Notes under the pieces: model-generated
Database searches by the model: none
Seen by the model: only the letters and a program-made list of their open reading frames with translations
What the model was told of the DNA's origin: nothing
Made by a program: the position numbers and the translations under genes
Origin: Thermoleophilaceae bacterium
GTDB lineage: Bacteria > Actinomycetota > Thermoleophilia > Solirubrobacterales > Thermoleophilaceae
Assembly: GCA_030447725.1 (NCBI GenBank)
Contig: JAUJOQ010000002.1
Coordinates: 97,048-161,047, forward strand
Direction of reading: 5' to 3'
DNA: 64,000 bases
Shown: piece after piece, positions 7,916 to 16,312 of the stretch
Numbering within the stretch: the first letter of the stretch is position 1
Layout of the letters: every line of letters begins with the position of its first letter

Positions 7916-8643
7916 GCGCTGCAGTCGACGTGGTGATCGCCGGCCACTCGCACTCGTTCCTGAACCTCCGCGTGCCCAACCGCGACCGGGCCGGCGACAA
8001 GCTGGTGGTGGAGGCGCAGTCATATGGCCGGGCCTACGACCGCGTGCGGATGACGATCGACGAGGCCACCGGCCACGTGCTCGACAAGCGCGCCGACACG
8101 CCCCGGACGTGGAACGACGAGGTCGCGCCCGACCCTGCGGTGTCCGCCCTGGTGGCGCGCTACCGCGAGGCCCTCGGCGGGCTCGGGCAGCGGGTGGTCG
8201 GCCGAGCGGCGGTGCCGATGGGGCACATGGAGCCGAGCGCACCGGGCGGCAATCTCGGCACGGTGGCGGCTCGGGGCCAGCGCCGCCTGGCCGCAGCGGA
8301 CATCGCCCTCGTGGACGGCGGCAACCTCCGCGGCGCGCTCGACGCCGGCCCGATCACCTACGCGGAGCTGTTCTCGGTGTGCGCCTACGGGCACCCGGTG
8401 ATGCGCATGAGGATGAGCGGCCGCGACGTGCTCGCGGTGTTCGCCCAAGAGGAGGTCCCCCTACACGTGGCGGGACCGGCCCGGCTCGACCCGGAGCACA
8501 GCTACACCGTTGCGGCCAACCGGCTGCTGATCGACAAGGGAGGCATCGAGCCGCTCACCGGTGCCGCGCAGGGCGCAGAGGCGGTGGGAACCGACCTCGA
8601 GGCGCTGGTAGCCGAGGTGGAACGGGCGGGCGTGCTCCCCTAA
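7912..8643 (+). CDS. 5'-nucleotidase, C-terminal part (shifted frame)
   Basis: Continuation of the preceding gene in another frame: 243 residues from an ATG whose first four bases are the ATGA of the upstream stop. It opens with the missing VVIAGHSHSF metal motif and then carries the 5'-nucleotidase C-terminal domain (GGNLG, DGGNLRGALDAGPITYAEL, NRLL). The ATGA overlap could allow coupled translation of two chains, but splitting a metal site between two polypeptides would be odd. A one-base deletion, real or from assembly, is the simpler reading. Confidence 0.8.
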   Translation: MSAAVDVVIAGHSHSFLNLRVPNRDRAGDKLVVEAQSYGRAYDRVRMTIDEATGHVLDKRADTPRTWNDEVAPDPAVSALVARYREALGGLGQRVVGRAAVPMGHMEPSAPGGNLGTVAARGQRRLAAADIALVDGGNLRGALDAGPITYAELFSVCAYGHPVMRMRMSGRDVLAVFAQEEVPLHVAGPARLDPEHSYTVAANRLLIDKGGIEPLTGAAQGAEAVGTDLEALVAEVERAGVLP

Positions 8644-8658
8644 AGCCCCCGCGCTCCG

Positions 8659-8886
8659 TCAGCGCTCGCTGAGAGTGACCCGCCACTGCCTACCCTCCAC
8701 CTCGACGATATCCCCGGCGTGCAGCTGACGGCCGCGGCGGGCCTCCGGAGCCCCGTTCACGGTCACGACCGCCCGGGCCAAGAGCTCCTTCGCCTCGCCG
8801 CCTGCGTCCACCACTCCGGCCAGCTTGAGGAACTGACCGAGGCGGATCATCTCGCCCCGGATCGCGACGTCGGTCTCGCGAGGCAA
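8659..8886 (-). CDS. S4-domain RNA-binding protein (YbcJ/YaaA-like)
   Basis: A 75-residue protein that is essentially a single S4 RNA-binding fold: IRLGQFLKLAGVVDAGGEAK followed by the VTVNGAPEARRGRQLHAGD segment with the usual hairpin. Proteins of this size and pattern bind structured RNA, often ribosomal; the exact target is unknown. It lies 2 bp downstream of the FAD oxidoreductase gene and is probably the last gene of that transcript, which ends against the convergent 5'-nucleotidase gene. Confidence 0.85.
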   Translation of the reverse strand: MPRETDVAIRGEMIRLGQFLKLAGVVDAGGEAKELLARAVVTVNGAPEARRGRQLHAGDIVEVEGRQWRVTLSER

Positions 8887-8888
8887 GC

Positions 8889-10307
8889 CTATTTCCCCCG
8901 CACGTACGACAGGGCGGATCGGGCGGCGTTAAGGCCGTTCATCCCGTGCACGCCGGCGCCCGGAGGGGTGGCGGCAGAGCAGATGAAGACCCCGGGTATG
9001 CCCGTGCTGTACGGGTCGAGCGCCAAGCGCGGCCGGATCAGGACCTGTGTCGGCGTGTTCGCGCCCGTGATGATGTCCCCGCCGACCAGGTTCGCGTTGG
9101 CGGCCGCGATCTCGGCGGTCGACTGCACGTCGGCGGCGACGATCCGCTCGCGCAGCCCGGGAGCGAAGCGCTCGATCTGATCGACCAGCGCCTGACGGGC
9201 GTCACCGTCGTAGCCGTTCGGGACGTGCGCGTAGGCCCAGACCGGATGGACGTTCCCGGAGGAGCGTCCGGGATCCGCCAGGTACTGCTGGGACACGAGC
9301 ACGAACGGCCGCTGCGGCATCCGGCCGCTGTCGACGTCGCGCTCCGCGGCGACTATCTCCTCGAGCGAGCCGGCGGCGTGCACGGTGCCCGCGCGGCGGC
9401 ACGCCTCGTTCGTCCACGGCACACCGCCCTCGACCGCAAAATCCACCTTGAAGGCGCCGGGCCCGTGGCGGTAGCGCCGGTAGGCGCGCTGCACCGGTGC
9501 GGGAAGGCGATCGCCGGCGAGGTCCGCTACACCCCCCGGCGCAAGGTCGAGCACCACGACCTCCGCCTTCGGGAGCTGCGCGAGGGAGCTCACGCGCACG
9601 CCGGTCTCGATCTCGCCCCCGTGCTCGAGCAAGACCGCTGCGAGTGCGCTGGTGATCGAGCGCGAGCCGCCACGCGCCACCGCCCATCCGAACCGGTGGC
9701 AGGCGCAGATCAGGGCCATCCCGACCGCCGAGCTCAGCGGTCGGTCCAGCCGGCTCATCGCGTGCGCGGCCACGCCGCCGAACAGCGCACGGGTCCGGGG
9801 GCCCTTCCACGCTCGCGCGAGCAGCGTCGCCGGCAGCGCGGCGGGCACCCCGAAGCGCACGAGGCCGATCGGGTGTCTCGGCACGTGCAGGACCGGGCGC
9901 AGAAGGTCCTCGTTGAGGGCATCGAAGGACCGCGCGGAGGCGGCGAACAGCCGGCGCCAGGCGGGACCGTCATCGCCGAGCCCCGCCACCGTGGCGTCGA
10001 CCGAGCGCAGCATGACGCCGGCGCTGCCGTCGTCGAGCGGGTGTGCGAGGTCGATCTCCGGCCAGCGCCACTCGAGGCCATGGCGCTCGAGACCCAGCGA
10101 CTGTAGGAACGGCGACCCTACTCCCATCGGATGTACGGCCGAGCAGTGGTCGTGCAGAAGCCCCGGCAGGGTTAGCTCGCTGCTTCGGGCGCCACCGCCG
10201 ATCGTCTCCTCGGCCTCGAGCACCGTGACCGACATGCCCGCTCGAGCTAGCGCAACCGCGCACGCCAGCCCGTTGGGACCGGCGCCGACGACGATCGCAG
10301 CGCTCAC
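8889..10307 (-). CDS. FAD-dependent oxidoreductase of the phytoene desaturase type
   Basis: A 472-residue flavoprotein. The N-terminal Rossmann motif is IVVGAGPNGLACAVALARAG followed by an E that binds ribose (VLEAEETIGGGARS). The C-terminal FAD-contact segment reads FICSAATPPGAGVHGMNGLNAA. This layout is that of phytoene-desaturase/CrtI-like NAD(P)-FAD oxidoreductases of unknown substrate. The GTG at 10307 overlaps the stop of the upstream DUF3556 gene in GTGA, so the two are translationally coupled. The long open frame running upstream of this start is only a shadow of that gene. A role in lipid or isoprenoid oxidation is inferred. Confidence 0.85.
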   Translation of the reverse strand: MSAAIVVGAGPNGLACAVALARAGMSVTVLEAEETIGGGARSSELTLPGLLHDHCSAVHPMGVGSPFLQSLGLERHGLEWRWPEIDLAHPLDDGSAGVMLRSVDATVAGLGDDGPAWRRLFAASARSFDALNEDLLRPVLHVPRHPIGLVRFGVPAALPATLLARAWKGPRTRALFGGVAAHAMSRLDRPLSSAVGMALICACHRFGWAVARGGSRSITSALAAVLLEHGGEIETGVRVSSLAQLPKAEVVVLDLAPGGVADLAGDRLPAPVQRAYRRYRHGPGAFKVDFAVEGGVPWTNEACRRAGTVHAAGSLEEIVAAERDVDSGRMPQRPFVLVSQQYLADPGRSSGNVHPVWAYAHVPNGYDGDARQALVDQIERFAPGLRERIVAADVQSTAEIAAANANLVGGDIITGANTPTQVLIRPRLALDPYSTGIPGVFICSAATPPGAGVHGMNGLNAARSALSYVRGK

Positions 10308-12061
10308 GACGCGGCGGTGGGCTCGCCCCGGGTTGCGCTCCTCAGCGTCACATCGACGGGAAAGTCCCACGACTCCTCCAGCCATGGTCCGCGCTTGACC
10401 ATGTCCGCCACGTCGACCCAGCCCTCTTCGAGAAGCCCCGCCGCGGCGTCGTAGATCCGGTAGCGCTGGCGCTGGACGTGCGCGGGCTGGGACTCGAGGG
10501 TGACGACCCGCACCTCCCCCTCCTCGAAGCCGCACTGCTCCTGGACCGCCTCGATCAGCTGGTGGTGGTGGAAGTGCCCTTCGCCGAAGTTCCAGCCGGT
10601 GACGACGCCGGAGATCAGCTCGCCCTCGCGGACGTGGTAGTCGTCGACCTCGCTCACCGCTCGGGGCAACAGCCCCGTTAGAGCGCGTCCGTGGCTGTGC
10701 ATGGCCCGGAATGCGAGGCCCTTGGCCATCAGGTACTCGGCGGTCTCGCGGCCGTAGAGCTTCGCCACCTGCTCGACGGCAATCGGCGAGACCTTGCGCA
10801 CCTTGCGGTCGAGCTTGTCCTCGGCCCCGGTGTCCTTGCGAAACAGCCAAGTGCTGGTCCCCCAGTTGCCTGCGTAGTAGCGCATCGAGAGCAGGAAGGA
10901 GACCTTGTCCGGGAACAAGTTGCCGATGATCGGGATCAGCACGCCGACCACCGCGATCACCATCCACAGCAGCGGATGGTCGAGGGTCGACAGTGGCACC
11001 TCGCCGTAGTGCCCGAACAACAACAGCAGCCCGAAGATCATGAAGAGGTTCCACTCGAGGGGAACCCCGAGGGGAAACGTCGAGGTGATGTGGATGTGGA
11101 AGACGAGCATCCCGATCACCGCCAGCGTCCCGACCGTGCCGCCGCTGGAGAGCAGCAGCACCAGCGGCAACGCGAACTCGATCGCGGTGCCGAGATGGGC
11201 CGTGAATGCGGCGTTGCGCGAGGGGCGCAGGTCCTCGGGGTAGTTCTCGTAGAGCTTCGCCTTCGCGGTCCGGGACCGGTTCCAGGGGGTGTTGCTGACC
11301 ATCACCGCGATCACGTAGGGGAAGTGGCGATTGAGCTTGGACGCGGCGGCGCCCCACCAGATGCAGAAAAAGACGAGCTGCCAGCCGACGATCGCGTCGT
11401 CGAGCGGAAACAGCGACACGGCCAGCACGAAGCCGTAGATCTCGGGGCGGGCGGCCAGGAAGGAGACCTTGTCTCGGAGCCCGAGCACTCCCAGGACGCC
11501 GAGCAGCACGCCGATAGCGACGGGGTCGAGACGGCCGGCGGCGCTGCCGGCGACGGTCTCGCCGGCTGAGAACAGCAGGTAGACGCCGCAGGCGAGGACC
11601 CCTGCGTAGAGCGCGAGATCCACCGGGGTTCGCCGCGACCCGCGCGTCAGCGGGACCTTGTCCGGCCACGGCGGCAGCCGGACCGTGCCCGGGCGCAGCC
11701 AGTAGAGGATGCCGCCGATCAGCGGCGCGAAGCGGAAGGCGAGCGGCATCGAGCCCGAGCCGAGACCGGCGATCTCCCAGACGAGGGTCCAGACGGCCAG
11801 CTTCTGGAACACGATCGGCTCGATCCACCAGCCGCCGATGTCGCCGAGGCCGCCGAGGCCGGGCGTTGTGACTGAGATCAGCAGGAAGGCGCCGGCGCTG
11901 AAGAGGATCAGCTTGACGGCGTAGAGCAGATAGACGACATACGGTGCGCCGAAGCCGTTCACCGCCCAGTCCTGGGCATTCGGCTTCAGGCGCGAGAGGT
12001 AGGGCTTGGCGCCCCACTCCTCGAGATCGAAGGGAGGCGGTGAAGGCCGGAGGAACCCCAT
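10304..12061 (-). CDS. DUF3556 multi-pass membrane protein
   Basis: A 585-residue protein starting MGFLRPSPPPFDLEEW and continuing with NGFGAPYVVYLLYAVKLILF, the opening of the DUF3556 family known from mycobacteria. About ten membrane helices lie in residues 38-400, followed by a soluble, His-rich C-terminal region (GEGHFHHHQLIEAVQEQ) of about 180 residues. The function is not established. Coupling to a phytoene-desaturase-like flavoprotein by a GTGA overlap suggests a membrane redox or lipid-processing pair. The many histidines (HIHITSTFPLG, HSHGR, HFHHH) would be consistent with a metal site; that is inference. Confidence 0.8.
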   Translation of the reverse strand: MGFLRPSPPPFDLEEWGAKPYLSRLKPNAQDWAVNGFGAPYVVYLLYAVKLILFSAGAFLLISVTTPGLGGLGDIGGWWIEPIVFQKLAVWTLVWEIAGLGSGSMPLAFRFAPLIGGILYWLRPGTVRLPPWPDKVPLTRGSRRTPVDLALYAGVLACGVYLLFSAGETVAGSAAGRLDPVAIGVLLGVLGVLGLRDKVSFLAARPEIYGFVLAVSLFPLDDAIVGWQLVFFCIWWGAAASKLNRHFPYVIAVMVSNTPWNRSRTAKAKLYENYPEDLRPSRNAAFTAHLGTAIEFALPLVLLLSSGGTVGTLAVIGMLVFHIHITSTFPLGVPLEWNLFMIFGLLLLFGHYGEVPLSTLDHPLLWMVIAVVGVLIPIIGNLFPDKVSFLLSMRYYAGNWGTSTWLFRKDTGAEDKLDRKVRKVSPIAVEQVAKLYGRETAEYLMAKGLAFRAMHSHGRALTGLLPRAVSEVDDYHVREGELISGVVTGWNFGEGHFHHHQLIEAVQEQCGFEEGEVRVVTLESQPAHVQRQRYRIYDAAAGLLEEGWVDVADMVKRGPWLEESWDFPVDVTLRSATRGEPTAAS

Positions 12062-12095
12062 TGTGCACCGACCAATCTACTGCGGCACCTTACGG

Positions 12096-12350
12096 TCAGC
12101 TACCGGGCTCCGCGGACTCGTCGGTCACTGCGACGTTGACCGTCGAGCAGCGCCCGCAGCGGACGCGGACCTTCTTCGTCATCTGCATCTGATGCATCGC
12201 CTCAGCAAGGGTGTTGCCGCACTGCACACAGACGTAGTCGTCCGGGCCGTTGCCACGGAATGCGGGGCGGTCGGGGTCCTCCTGGATCGCAGTCCCTCCG
12301 TCGAACGGCACCTCGCCCTCCCGGATCCGTCGCATCGGGATTTCCGCCAT
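12096..12350 (-). CDS. Small zinc-ribbon protein
   Basis: An 84-residue protein with two Cys pairs, CVQC and CGRC, spaced about 25 residues apart, the pattern of a zinc ribbon. The N-terminal 40 residues are acidic and lack hydrophobic segments. It starts 1 bp after the coxG stop on the same strand, so it is likely co-transcribed with coxG. It is otherwise unassigned; zinc ribbons of this size are often nucleic-acid or protein-interaction modules. Confidence 0.65.
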   Translation of the reverse strand: MAEIPMRRIREGEVPFDGGTAIQEDPDRPAFRGNGPDDYVCVQCGNTLAEAMHQMQMTKKVRVRCGRCSTVNVAVTDESAEPGS

Positions 12351-12351
12351 C

Positions 12352-12783
12352 TCAGACCTGGCCGAGCTTCCCGGTGAAATCCTTGATCATGGCGTCGAGC
12401 ACGCCGACCATGACGCCCTCGCCCATCGAGGCGGCCTTGCCCGTGACCTGCGCATGGGTGTGGATCGTCCCGCCGCCGTCATTGAGCTGGAAGGTGACGT
12501 CCGCGTTCGCGTGTCCCTGGCCTCCGGCCTCCCGGGCCTTCACCCTCAGCACGGCGCGATGCGCTTCGGCGTCCTGCTCGGCCACCTCCACGGTGCCGTT
12601 CATCTTCATCGACATCGCCCCCATCTTCAGGACGATCTCGGCCTTGACCGACTCCGGTCCCGTCGTCTCGATCACGCGGCCACCCTCGACGGCCGGCACC
12701 ACGCGTTCGAGGTCGACGATCGCCGCAAAGCTGTCATCGATCGACTTAGCAGTCGTGAAGGAATGCTCCAGTTCAACAGCCAT
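12352..12783 (-). CDS. coxG: CoxG-type SRPBCC protein
   Basis: A 143-residue single-domain protein of the START/SRPBCC fold. The opening MAVELEHSFTTAKSIDDSFAAI, the VPAVEGGRVI segment, and the C-terminal helix GVLDAMIKDFTGKL match carbon monoxide dehydrogenase subunit G proteins, which are linked to membrane attachment of CODH in Oligotropha. A good ribosome binding site (AAAGGAG) precedes the ATG. It is on the same strand as the cox operon but separated from its end by the oppositely oriented YceI gene, so it has its own promoter in the 43-bp divergent gap. Confidence 0.8.
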   Translation of the reverse strand: MAVELEHSFTTAKSIDDSFAAIVDLERVVPAVEGGRVIETTGPESVKAEIVLKMGAMSMKMNGTVEVAEQDAEAHRAVLRVKAREAGGQGHANADVTFQLNDGGGTIHTHAQVTGKAASMGEGVMVGVLDAMIKDFTGKLGQV

Positions 12784-12826
12784 GCGGTAGGTCTCCTTTG
12801 TAAAGGCGTCTCGGTATGCTCGGCGC

Positions 12827-13366
12827 GTGTCGATTCAGGCGGGCATGCATCGGCTCGGGCCTGACAACGCCACCCTCTCGGTGCGCACGGGACGGACCGG
12901 GGCCGCGGCGAAGGCCGGCCACGACCTCGTGATCCGCGTGACCTCCTGGGAAGCGGCGCTCGGGGTCGGCGAGGACCCCGCGAAGACGAGCGTCGAGCTG
13001 ACCGCCGACGCCACATCGCTTCGCGTTCACGAGGGCACGGGCGGAATGCAGGCCCTCACCGACGACGACCTGGCGAACATCCACGAGACCATCGACGACG
13101 ACATCCTCAGGCACCAGGACATCACGTTCCGCTCGACCCGGGTGCGGGGCGCGCCTGGAGGCAGCCCGGTCACGGTCGAGGGGGATCTGACGCTCGTCGG
13201 CAAGTCCCAGCCGATCGAGTTCGACCTCGCCATCGGCGAAGACGGGACGCTCAGCGCGAGCGCCGTCGTCAAGCAGACCGCCTGGGGCATGAAGCCCTAT
13301 TCCGCGTTGTTCGGGACGCTGAAGGTCGAAGACGAGGTGGAGGTTGTGCTTGACGGCCACCTCTAG
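12827..13366 (+). CDS. YceI family protein
   Basis: A 179-residue beta-barrel (lipocalin-like) protein of the YceI family. Recognisable parts are the GHDLVIRVTSWEAAL entry strand, the ITFRSTRV strand, and the conserved VEGDLTLVGKSQPIEFDL. There is no signal peptide, unlike E. coli YceI, so it is cytoplasmic. Relatives bind isoprenoids or polyprenyl chains; the ligand here is unknown. It is divergently transcribed from coxG and converges on the last gene of the cox operon with only 3 bp between stops, so it sits inside the CODH locus without sharing its transcript. Confidence 0.85.
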   Translation: MSIQAGMHRLGPDNATLSVRTGRTGAAAKAGHDLVIRVTSWEAALGVGEDPAKTSVELTADATSLRVHEGTGGMQALTDDDLANIHETIDDDILRHQDITFRSTRVRGAPGGSPVTVEGDLTLVGKSQPIEFDLAIGEDGTLSASAVVKQTAWGMKPYSALFGTLKVEDEVEVVLDGHL

Positions 13367-13369
13367 TCC

Positions 13370-13831
13370 TCAGTCGCGGTAGACGGTCTGCGCGTCGAGT
13401 CCCCCCTCGACGCCCGGCGGCAGGGCGCCGGTGCCGTGCGCGTAGCGGGCGAGGTCCTCGAGAGTCTTGACCTGCGTGTGGTCGCTGCCGTCGCCGGCGG
13501 CCCACCCGCCCTTCGCCCACGTGAGGCTCTCCGGGGAGGCGTCCAGCGCCACGCCCGCGAGCAGTCGCGCCTTGTCGCGGATCTTGCCGCTCGCGCTCGT
13601 GACCGCAGCCGTTGTCCCGCTCGACGGGCTCGCGTTGAAGCCGTGACCGACGCCGAACCGGTCGGTGTCCGCGGCGACGACCTTCACGTCGAGCGCCGGA
13701 ACACCAAGCTCGCCGGCCACAAGCGCCGCATACTCGGACTCCTTACCGTCGGACTCGGTGGTCAGGCTGAGCACCAACTTGCCGGTCGGGTGCACGCGCA
13801 GAAAGACTGCCCGGTAAGCCTCGTCGGTCAT
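13370..13831 (-). CDS. Stand-alone fragment homologous to the centre of CoxL
   Basis: A 153-residue protein that aligns without large gaps to residues 492-634 of the complete CoxL encoded 4 kb upstream in the same operon: both have LRVHP-(T/S)-GK, VA-ELG-P, DTD, K-RDKAR, P-LW-KG-W, and GGLDAQ-(T/V)-Y. The CoxL QGQGHET stretch that contacts the molybdenum cofactor is replaced by SDGKESEY, so it cannot be a working molybdoenzyme alone. It has its own ATG and a strong GAGGAGG, and its ATG overlaps the TGA of the previous 60-codon gene. A decayed duplicate or an assembly/chaperone-like factor are both possible. Confidence 0.75.
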   Translation of the reverse strand: MTDEAYRAVFLRVHPTGKLVLSLTTESDGKESEYAALVAGELGVPALDVKVVAADTDRFGVGHGFNASPSSGTTAAVTSASGKIRDKARLLAGVALDASPESLTWAKGGWAAGDGSDHTQVKTLEDLARYAHGTGALPPGVEGGLDAQTVYRD

Positions 13832-14010
13832 GGCTGATCCTCCTCGTGGTCGGATTTGGTCGGGGACGCGAGGCGCTCGCGCTCCTGGTGCGCGCTCAGC
13901 GCATTGTGCTCTTCCAAGTCGCAAAAAGCGGGTTGTGGTCCGCCCTGCGGGTGTGGCGGCACCGCCGGCCGCTCACATCCCGGGTAGATACAGGTCTTAC
14001 TCGCGGTCAT
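13828..14010 (-). CDS. Small Cys/His-rich protein in the cox operon
   Basis: A 60-residue protein with C-x4-C at the start (TCIYPGCERP) and a third Cys and a His in FCDLEEHNA, enough to bind one zinc ion. The rest is charged. It begins 4 bp after the coxE stop and its TGA overlaps the ATG of the CoxL-fragment gene, so it is translated as part of the operon. I recognise no named family. Similar short zinc proteins often act as adaptors; that is speculation here. Confidence 0.6.
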   Translation of the reverse strand: MTASKTCIYPGCERPAVPPHPQGGPQPAFCDLEEHNALSAHQERERLASPTKSDHEEDQP

Positions 14011-14013
14011 CGG

Positions 14014-15396
14014 TCACCATCCCGGCGTTGTGTTGCCCCGGCGAGGGCCGTGCCCGCTGGGCATTGCGACCGAGCTTCCCGGCACCGGCGTGGCGCTGGG
14101 CCACGGCTCCGGCTCCGCGGCCTCGGGTATCGCTCCACGGCTCGCTGCTGGAACGTCCCTGCTGCCCCGCGACGGCGCTCCGATCGCGTCTACGACCTCG
14201 CCAAGGGCCTGGTAGCTGTGGCCGCTCACGAGCGCGTCGCAGTGCGGCAGCGCGGAGACCATACCGCCGGCCCGCACGGAGAACGCGCTGGCGCTGACGC
14301 GAGGATTGACCCACACGATCCGGTGGGCCAGGCGCGCGAGGCGCTCCATCTCGCGCCCCACGACCATCGGGTCACCCCGCTCCCAGCCATCGGAGAGGAT
14401 CACGACCACGGCGCCGCGCGCCATGCCGCGGCGCCCGTGGCGGTCGTTGAACTCCTTCAGCGCGTCACCGATCCGGGTTCCGCTCGACCAATCCGGCGCC
14501 GCGGCCGCGGCGCGCTGGAGCGCCCGCTCGGGGTGACGAGAGGCCAGTGAGCGGGTCAGGCGGGTCAGCCTCGTGGCGAAGACGAACGCCTCGGCGTCCG
14601 CACCGCTGCCGGCGGCAGAGGTCAGGAACTGCAGGTAGGCACGGGCGTAGGGCTCCATCGAACCCGAGATGTCGCAGAGCATCACGAGTCGGCGGCGGGC
14701 GATCCGCCGGCGCCGGCGCGCGAGGCGGATCGGGTCGCCCCCGGTACGCAGACTGGCTCGCAGGGTCCGGCGCATGTCGATGTGCCGGCCGCGGCGAGAC
14801 TTCTCGTAGCGGCGCGTGCGCCGCAGCGGGGTGGCAAGCTCCAGACGCGACATCAGCCGGTAGAGCCGCGCGAGCTCGTGCGAGTCGAGCGCATCGAAGC
14901 TCTTGCCGGCCAGCACCTCCTCCTCGCTCGCCATCGCGAGCGGAACATCGACCTCTGCGCCACCGTCGTCATCGTCGCCCCCGCCGGGAGGTGACGACGC
15001 CAAGCTCGCGCGCGGGTCGCGCTGCATCGACTCCCCGGGGGAGGGCGCGAGATCGGACCTCGGCCGCTCGTCGGGCGGCGCGGCGACGGTCTGCGCGTCG
15101 TCGGCGTGCTCGCTTTCGGCTGGTGCCGAGGCGCCGAAGATCGAGAAGAAGACTGCGTCGAAGGCCCCTGCGTGCGTCTGGCCGGACACGAACACCGAAC
15201 GGGCGGTCCAGTAGAGCCGCCGGCGGGTGTTCGGGCGCACGAGCGTGAGCGCCCTCGCGAAATCGGCCGAGCGCTCAGGGGTCACCGGCACGCCGCCCTC
15301 GTGCAGGCGCTGGCTCAAAGCCCCGGCGAGCGCCGGCAGGTCGAGGTGGATCGTCTCCACCCCGAAGGCCCGGTGGGACACCCCGCCGTCAGCCAC
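14014..15396 (-). CDS. coxE: CoxE-like von Willebrand factor A protein
   Basis: A 460-residue VWA-domain protein of the CoxE family that works with the AAA protein CoxD in maturing the copper-molybdenum site of CO dehydrogenase. The metal-ion-dependent adhesion motif is D-I-S-G-S (MLCDISGSMEP), followed by the T and D (SSGTRIGDAL, LSDGWERGD) of the site. The N-terminal 190 residues contain a long acidic, low-complexity stretch; the region before the VWA core is very Arg-rich. The start overlaps the coxD end by 8 bp. The C-terminal ~60 residues are Pro/Ser-rich. Confidence 0.85.
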   Translation of the reverse strand: MADGGVSHRAFGVETIHLDLPALAGALSQRLHEGGVPVTPERSADFARALTLVRPNTRRRLYWTARSVFVSGQTHAGAFDAVFFSIFGASAPAESEHADDAQTVAAPPDERPRSDLAPSPGESMQRDPRASLASSPPGGGDDDDGGAEVDVPLAMASEEEVLAGKSFDALDSHELARLYRLMSRLELATPLRRTRRYEKSRRGRHIDMRRTLRASLRTGGDPIRLARRRRRIARRRLVMLCDISGSMEPYARAYLQFLTSAAGSGADAEAFVFATRLTRLTRSLASRHPERALQRAAAAAPDWSSGTRIGDALKEFNDRHGRRGMARGAVVVILSDGWERGDPMVVGREMERLARLAHRIVWVNPRVSASAFSVRAGGMVSALPHCDALVSGHSYQALGEVVDAIGAPSRGSRDVPAASRGAIPEAAEPEPWPSATPVPGSSVAMPSGHGPRRGNTTPGW

Positions 15397-16312
15397 CGCT
15401 GCGCGCGAGCTGCTCGAGGCCGACCGCGCGGATCACCTCCTGGTCCTCGTCGTACTTCAGCACCGACCCCAGGGTGAGGTTCACGGCCGCCGCGTCCAAG
15501 CGCTCTATCCCGAGCAGGCTCAGGGCCGCCAGCCAGTCGATAGCCTCGGCGATCCCGGGCGGCTTCTGCACGTCTGAGTCGCGCATGCGCGAGACCGCGT
15601 CCGCGACTTCCACCGCCAGCGTCCGGGAGGCGCCCTTCACGCGCCGGCGCACGATCTCCACCTCGCGCTCCGCGGTCGGGTAGTCGATCCAGCGGTACAG
15701 GCACCGGCGCTTCACGGCGTCGTGCAGATCACGGGTCCGGTTGGAGGTCAACACGATGATCGGCGGATGCGTGGCGGTGATCGTGCCCAGCTCCGGAATC
15801 GTCACGCTGGCCTCCGCAAGCAGCTCGAGCAGGAACGCCTCGAAGTCGTCGTCGGCGCGGTCGATCTCGTCGATCAGCAGCACCGCGGGCCGGGGGCCGG
15901 GGTGCTCGAGAGCGCGCAGCAGAGGTCGCCGGATCAGGTAGTCAGGACCAAACAGCTCCTCCTCGCCCAGCGTCGAGTCGCTTGAGTCCGCGAGCCGGAT
16001 GCTCAGGAGCTGCCGCGGATAGTTCCACTCGTACAGCGCCTCCGCCGCGTCGATCCCCTCGTAGCACTGCAGGCGGACCAGCGGCGTATCGAGCACTGCG
16101 GCCAGGGACTTGGCCGCTTCGGTCTTGCCGACCCCGGCCTCGCCCTCGAGCAGCAGGGGCTGGGGCAGACGCAGGCTGAGGAACATCGACGTCGCCAGAC
16201 CCTCGTCGACGAGGTAGTCCACGTCGGCGAGACGCCGGGCCAGTGTCTCGACATCCGGCACGAGCCGGCTGACCTCGCCGGCTGCCTCGCCGGTGATCTC
16301 CGGCGGATTCAT
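15389..16312 (-). CDS. coxD: CoxD-like MoxR-family AAA+ ATPase
   Basis: A 307-residue AAA+ ATPase. Walker A is GEAGVGKTEAAK, Walker B LLIDEIDRAD, sensor 1 VLTSNRTRD and the arginine region RRCLYRWIDYP, all typical of MoxR/CoxD. In Oligotropha the CoxD protein acts on apo-CODH to build the CuSMoO2 cluster together with CoxE. The ATG at 16312 overlaps the stop of the MobA-like gene and the 3' end overlaps coxE, so the whole set is tightly coupled. Confidence 0.9.
   Translation of the reverse strand: MNPPEITGEAAGEVSRLVPDVETLARRLADVDYLVDEGLATSMFLSLRLPQPLLLEGEAGVGKTEAAKSLAAVLDTPLVRLQCYEGIDAAEALYEWNYPRQLLSIRLADSSDSTLGEEELFGPDYLIRRPLLRALEHPGPRPAVLLIDEIDRADDDFEAFLLELLAEASVTIPELGTITATHPPIIVLTSNRTRDLHDAVKRRCLYRWIDYPTAEREVEIVRRRVKGASRTLAVEVADAVSRMRDSDVQKPPGIAEAIDWLAALSLLGIERLDAAAVNLTLGSVLKYDEDQEVIRAVGLEQLARSGG

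Noticed and set aside
8889..12068. A 1059-codon open frame that would fuse the oxidoreductase to upstream sequence
   Set aside because: The N-terminal 580 codons are the DUF3556 gene read in the wrong frame; the GTG at 10307 starts the real protein.
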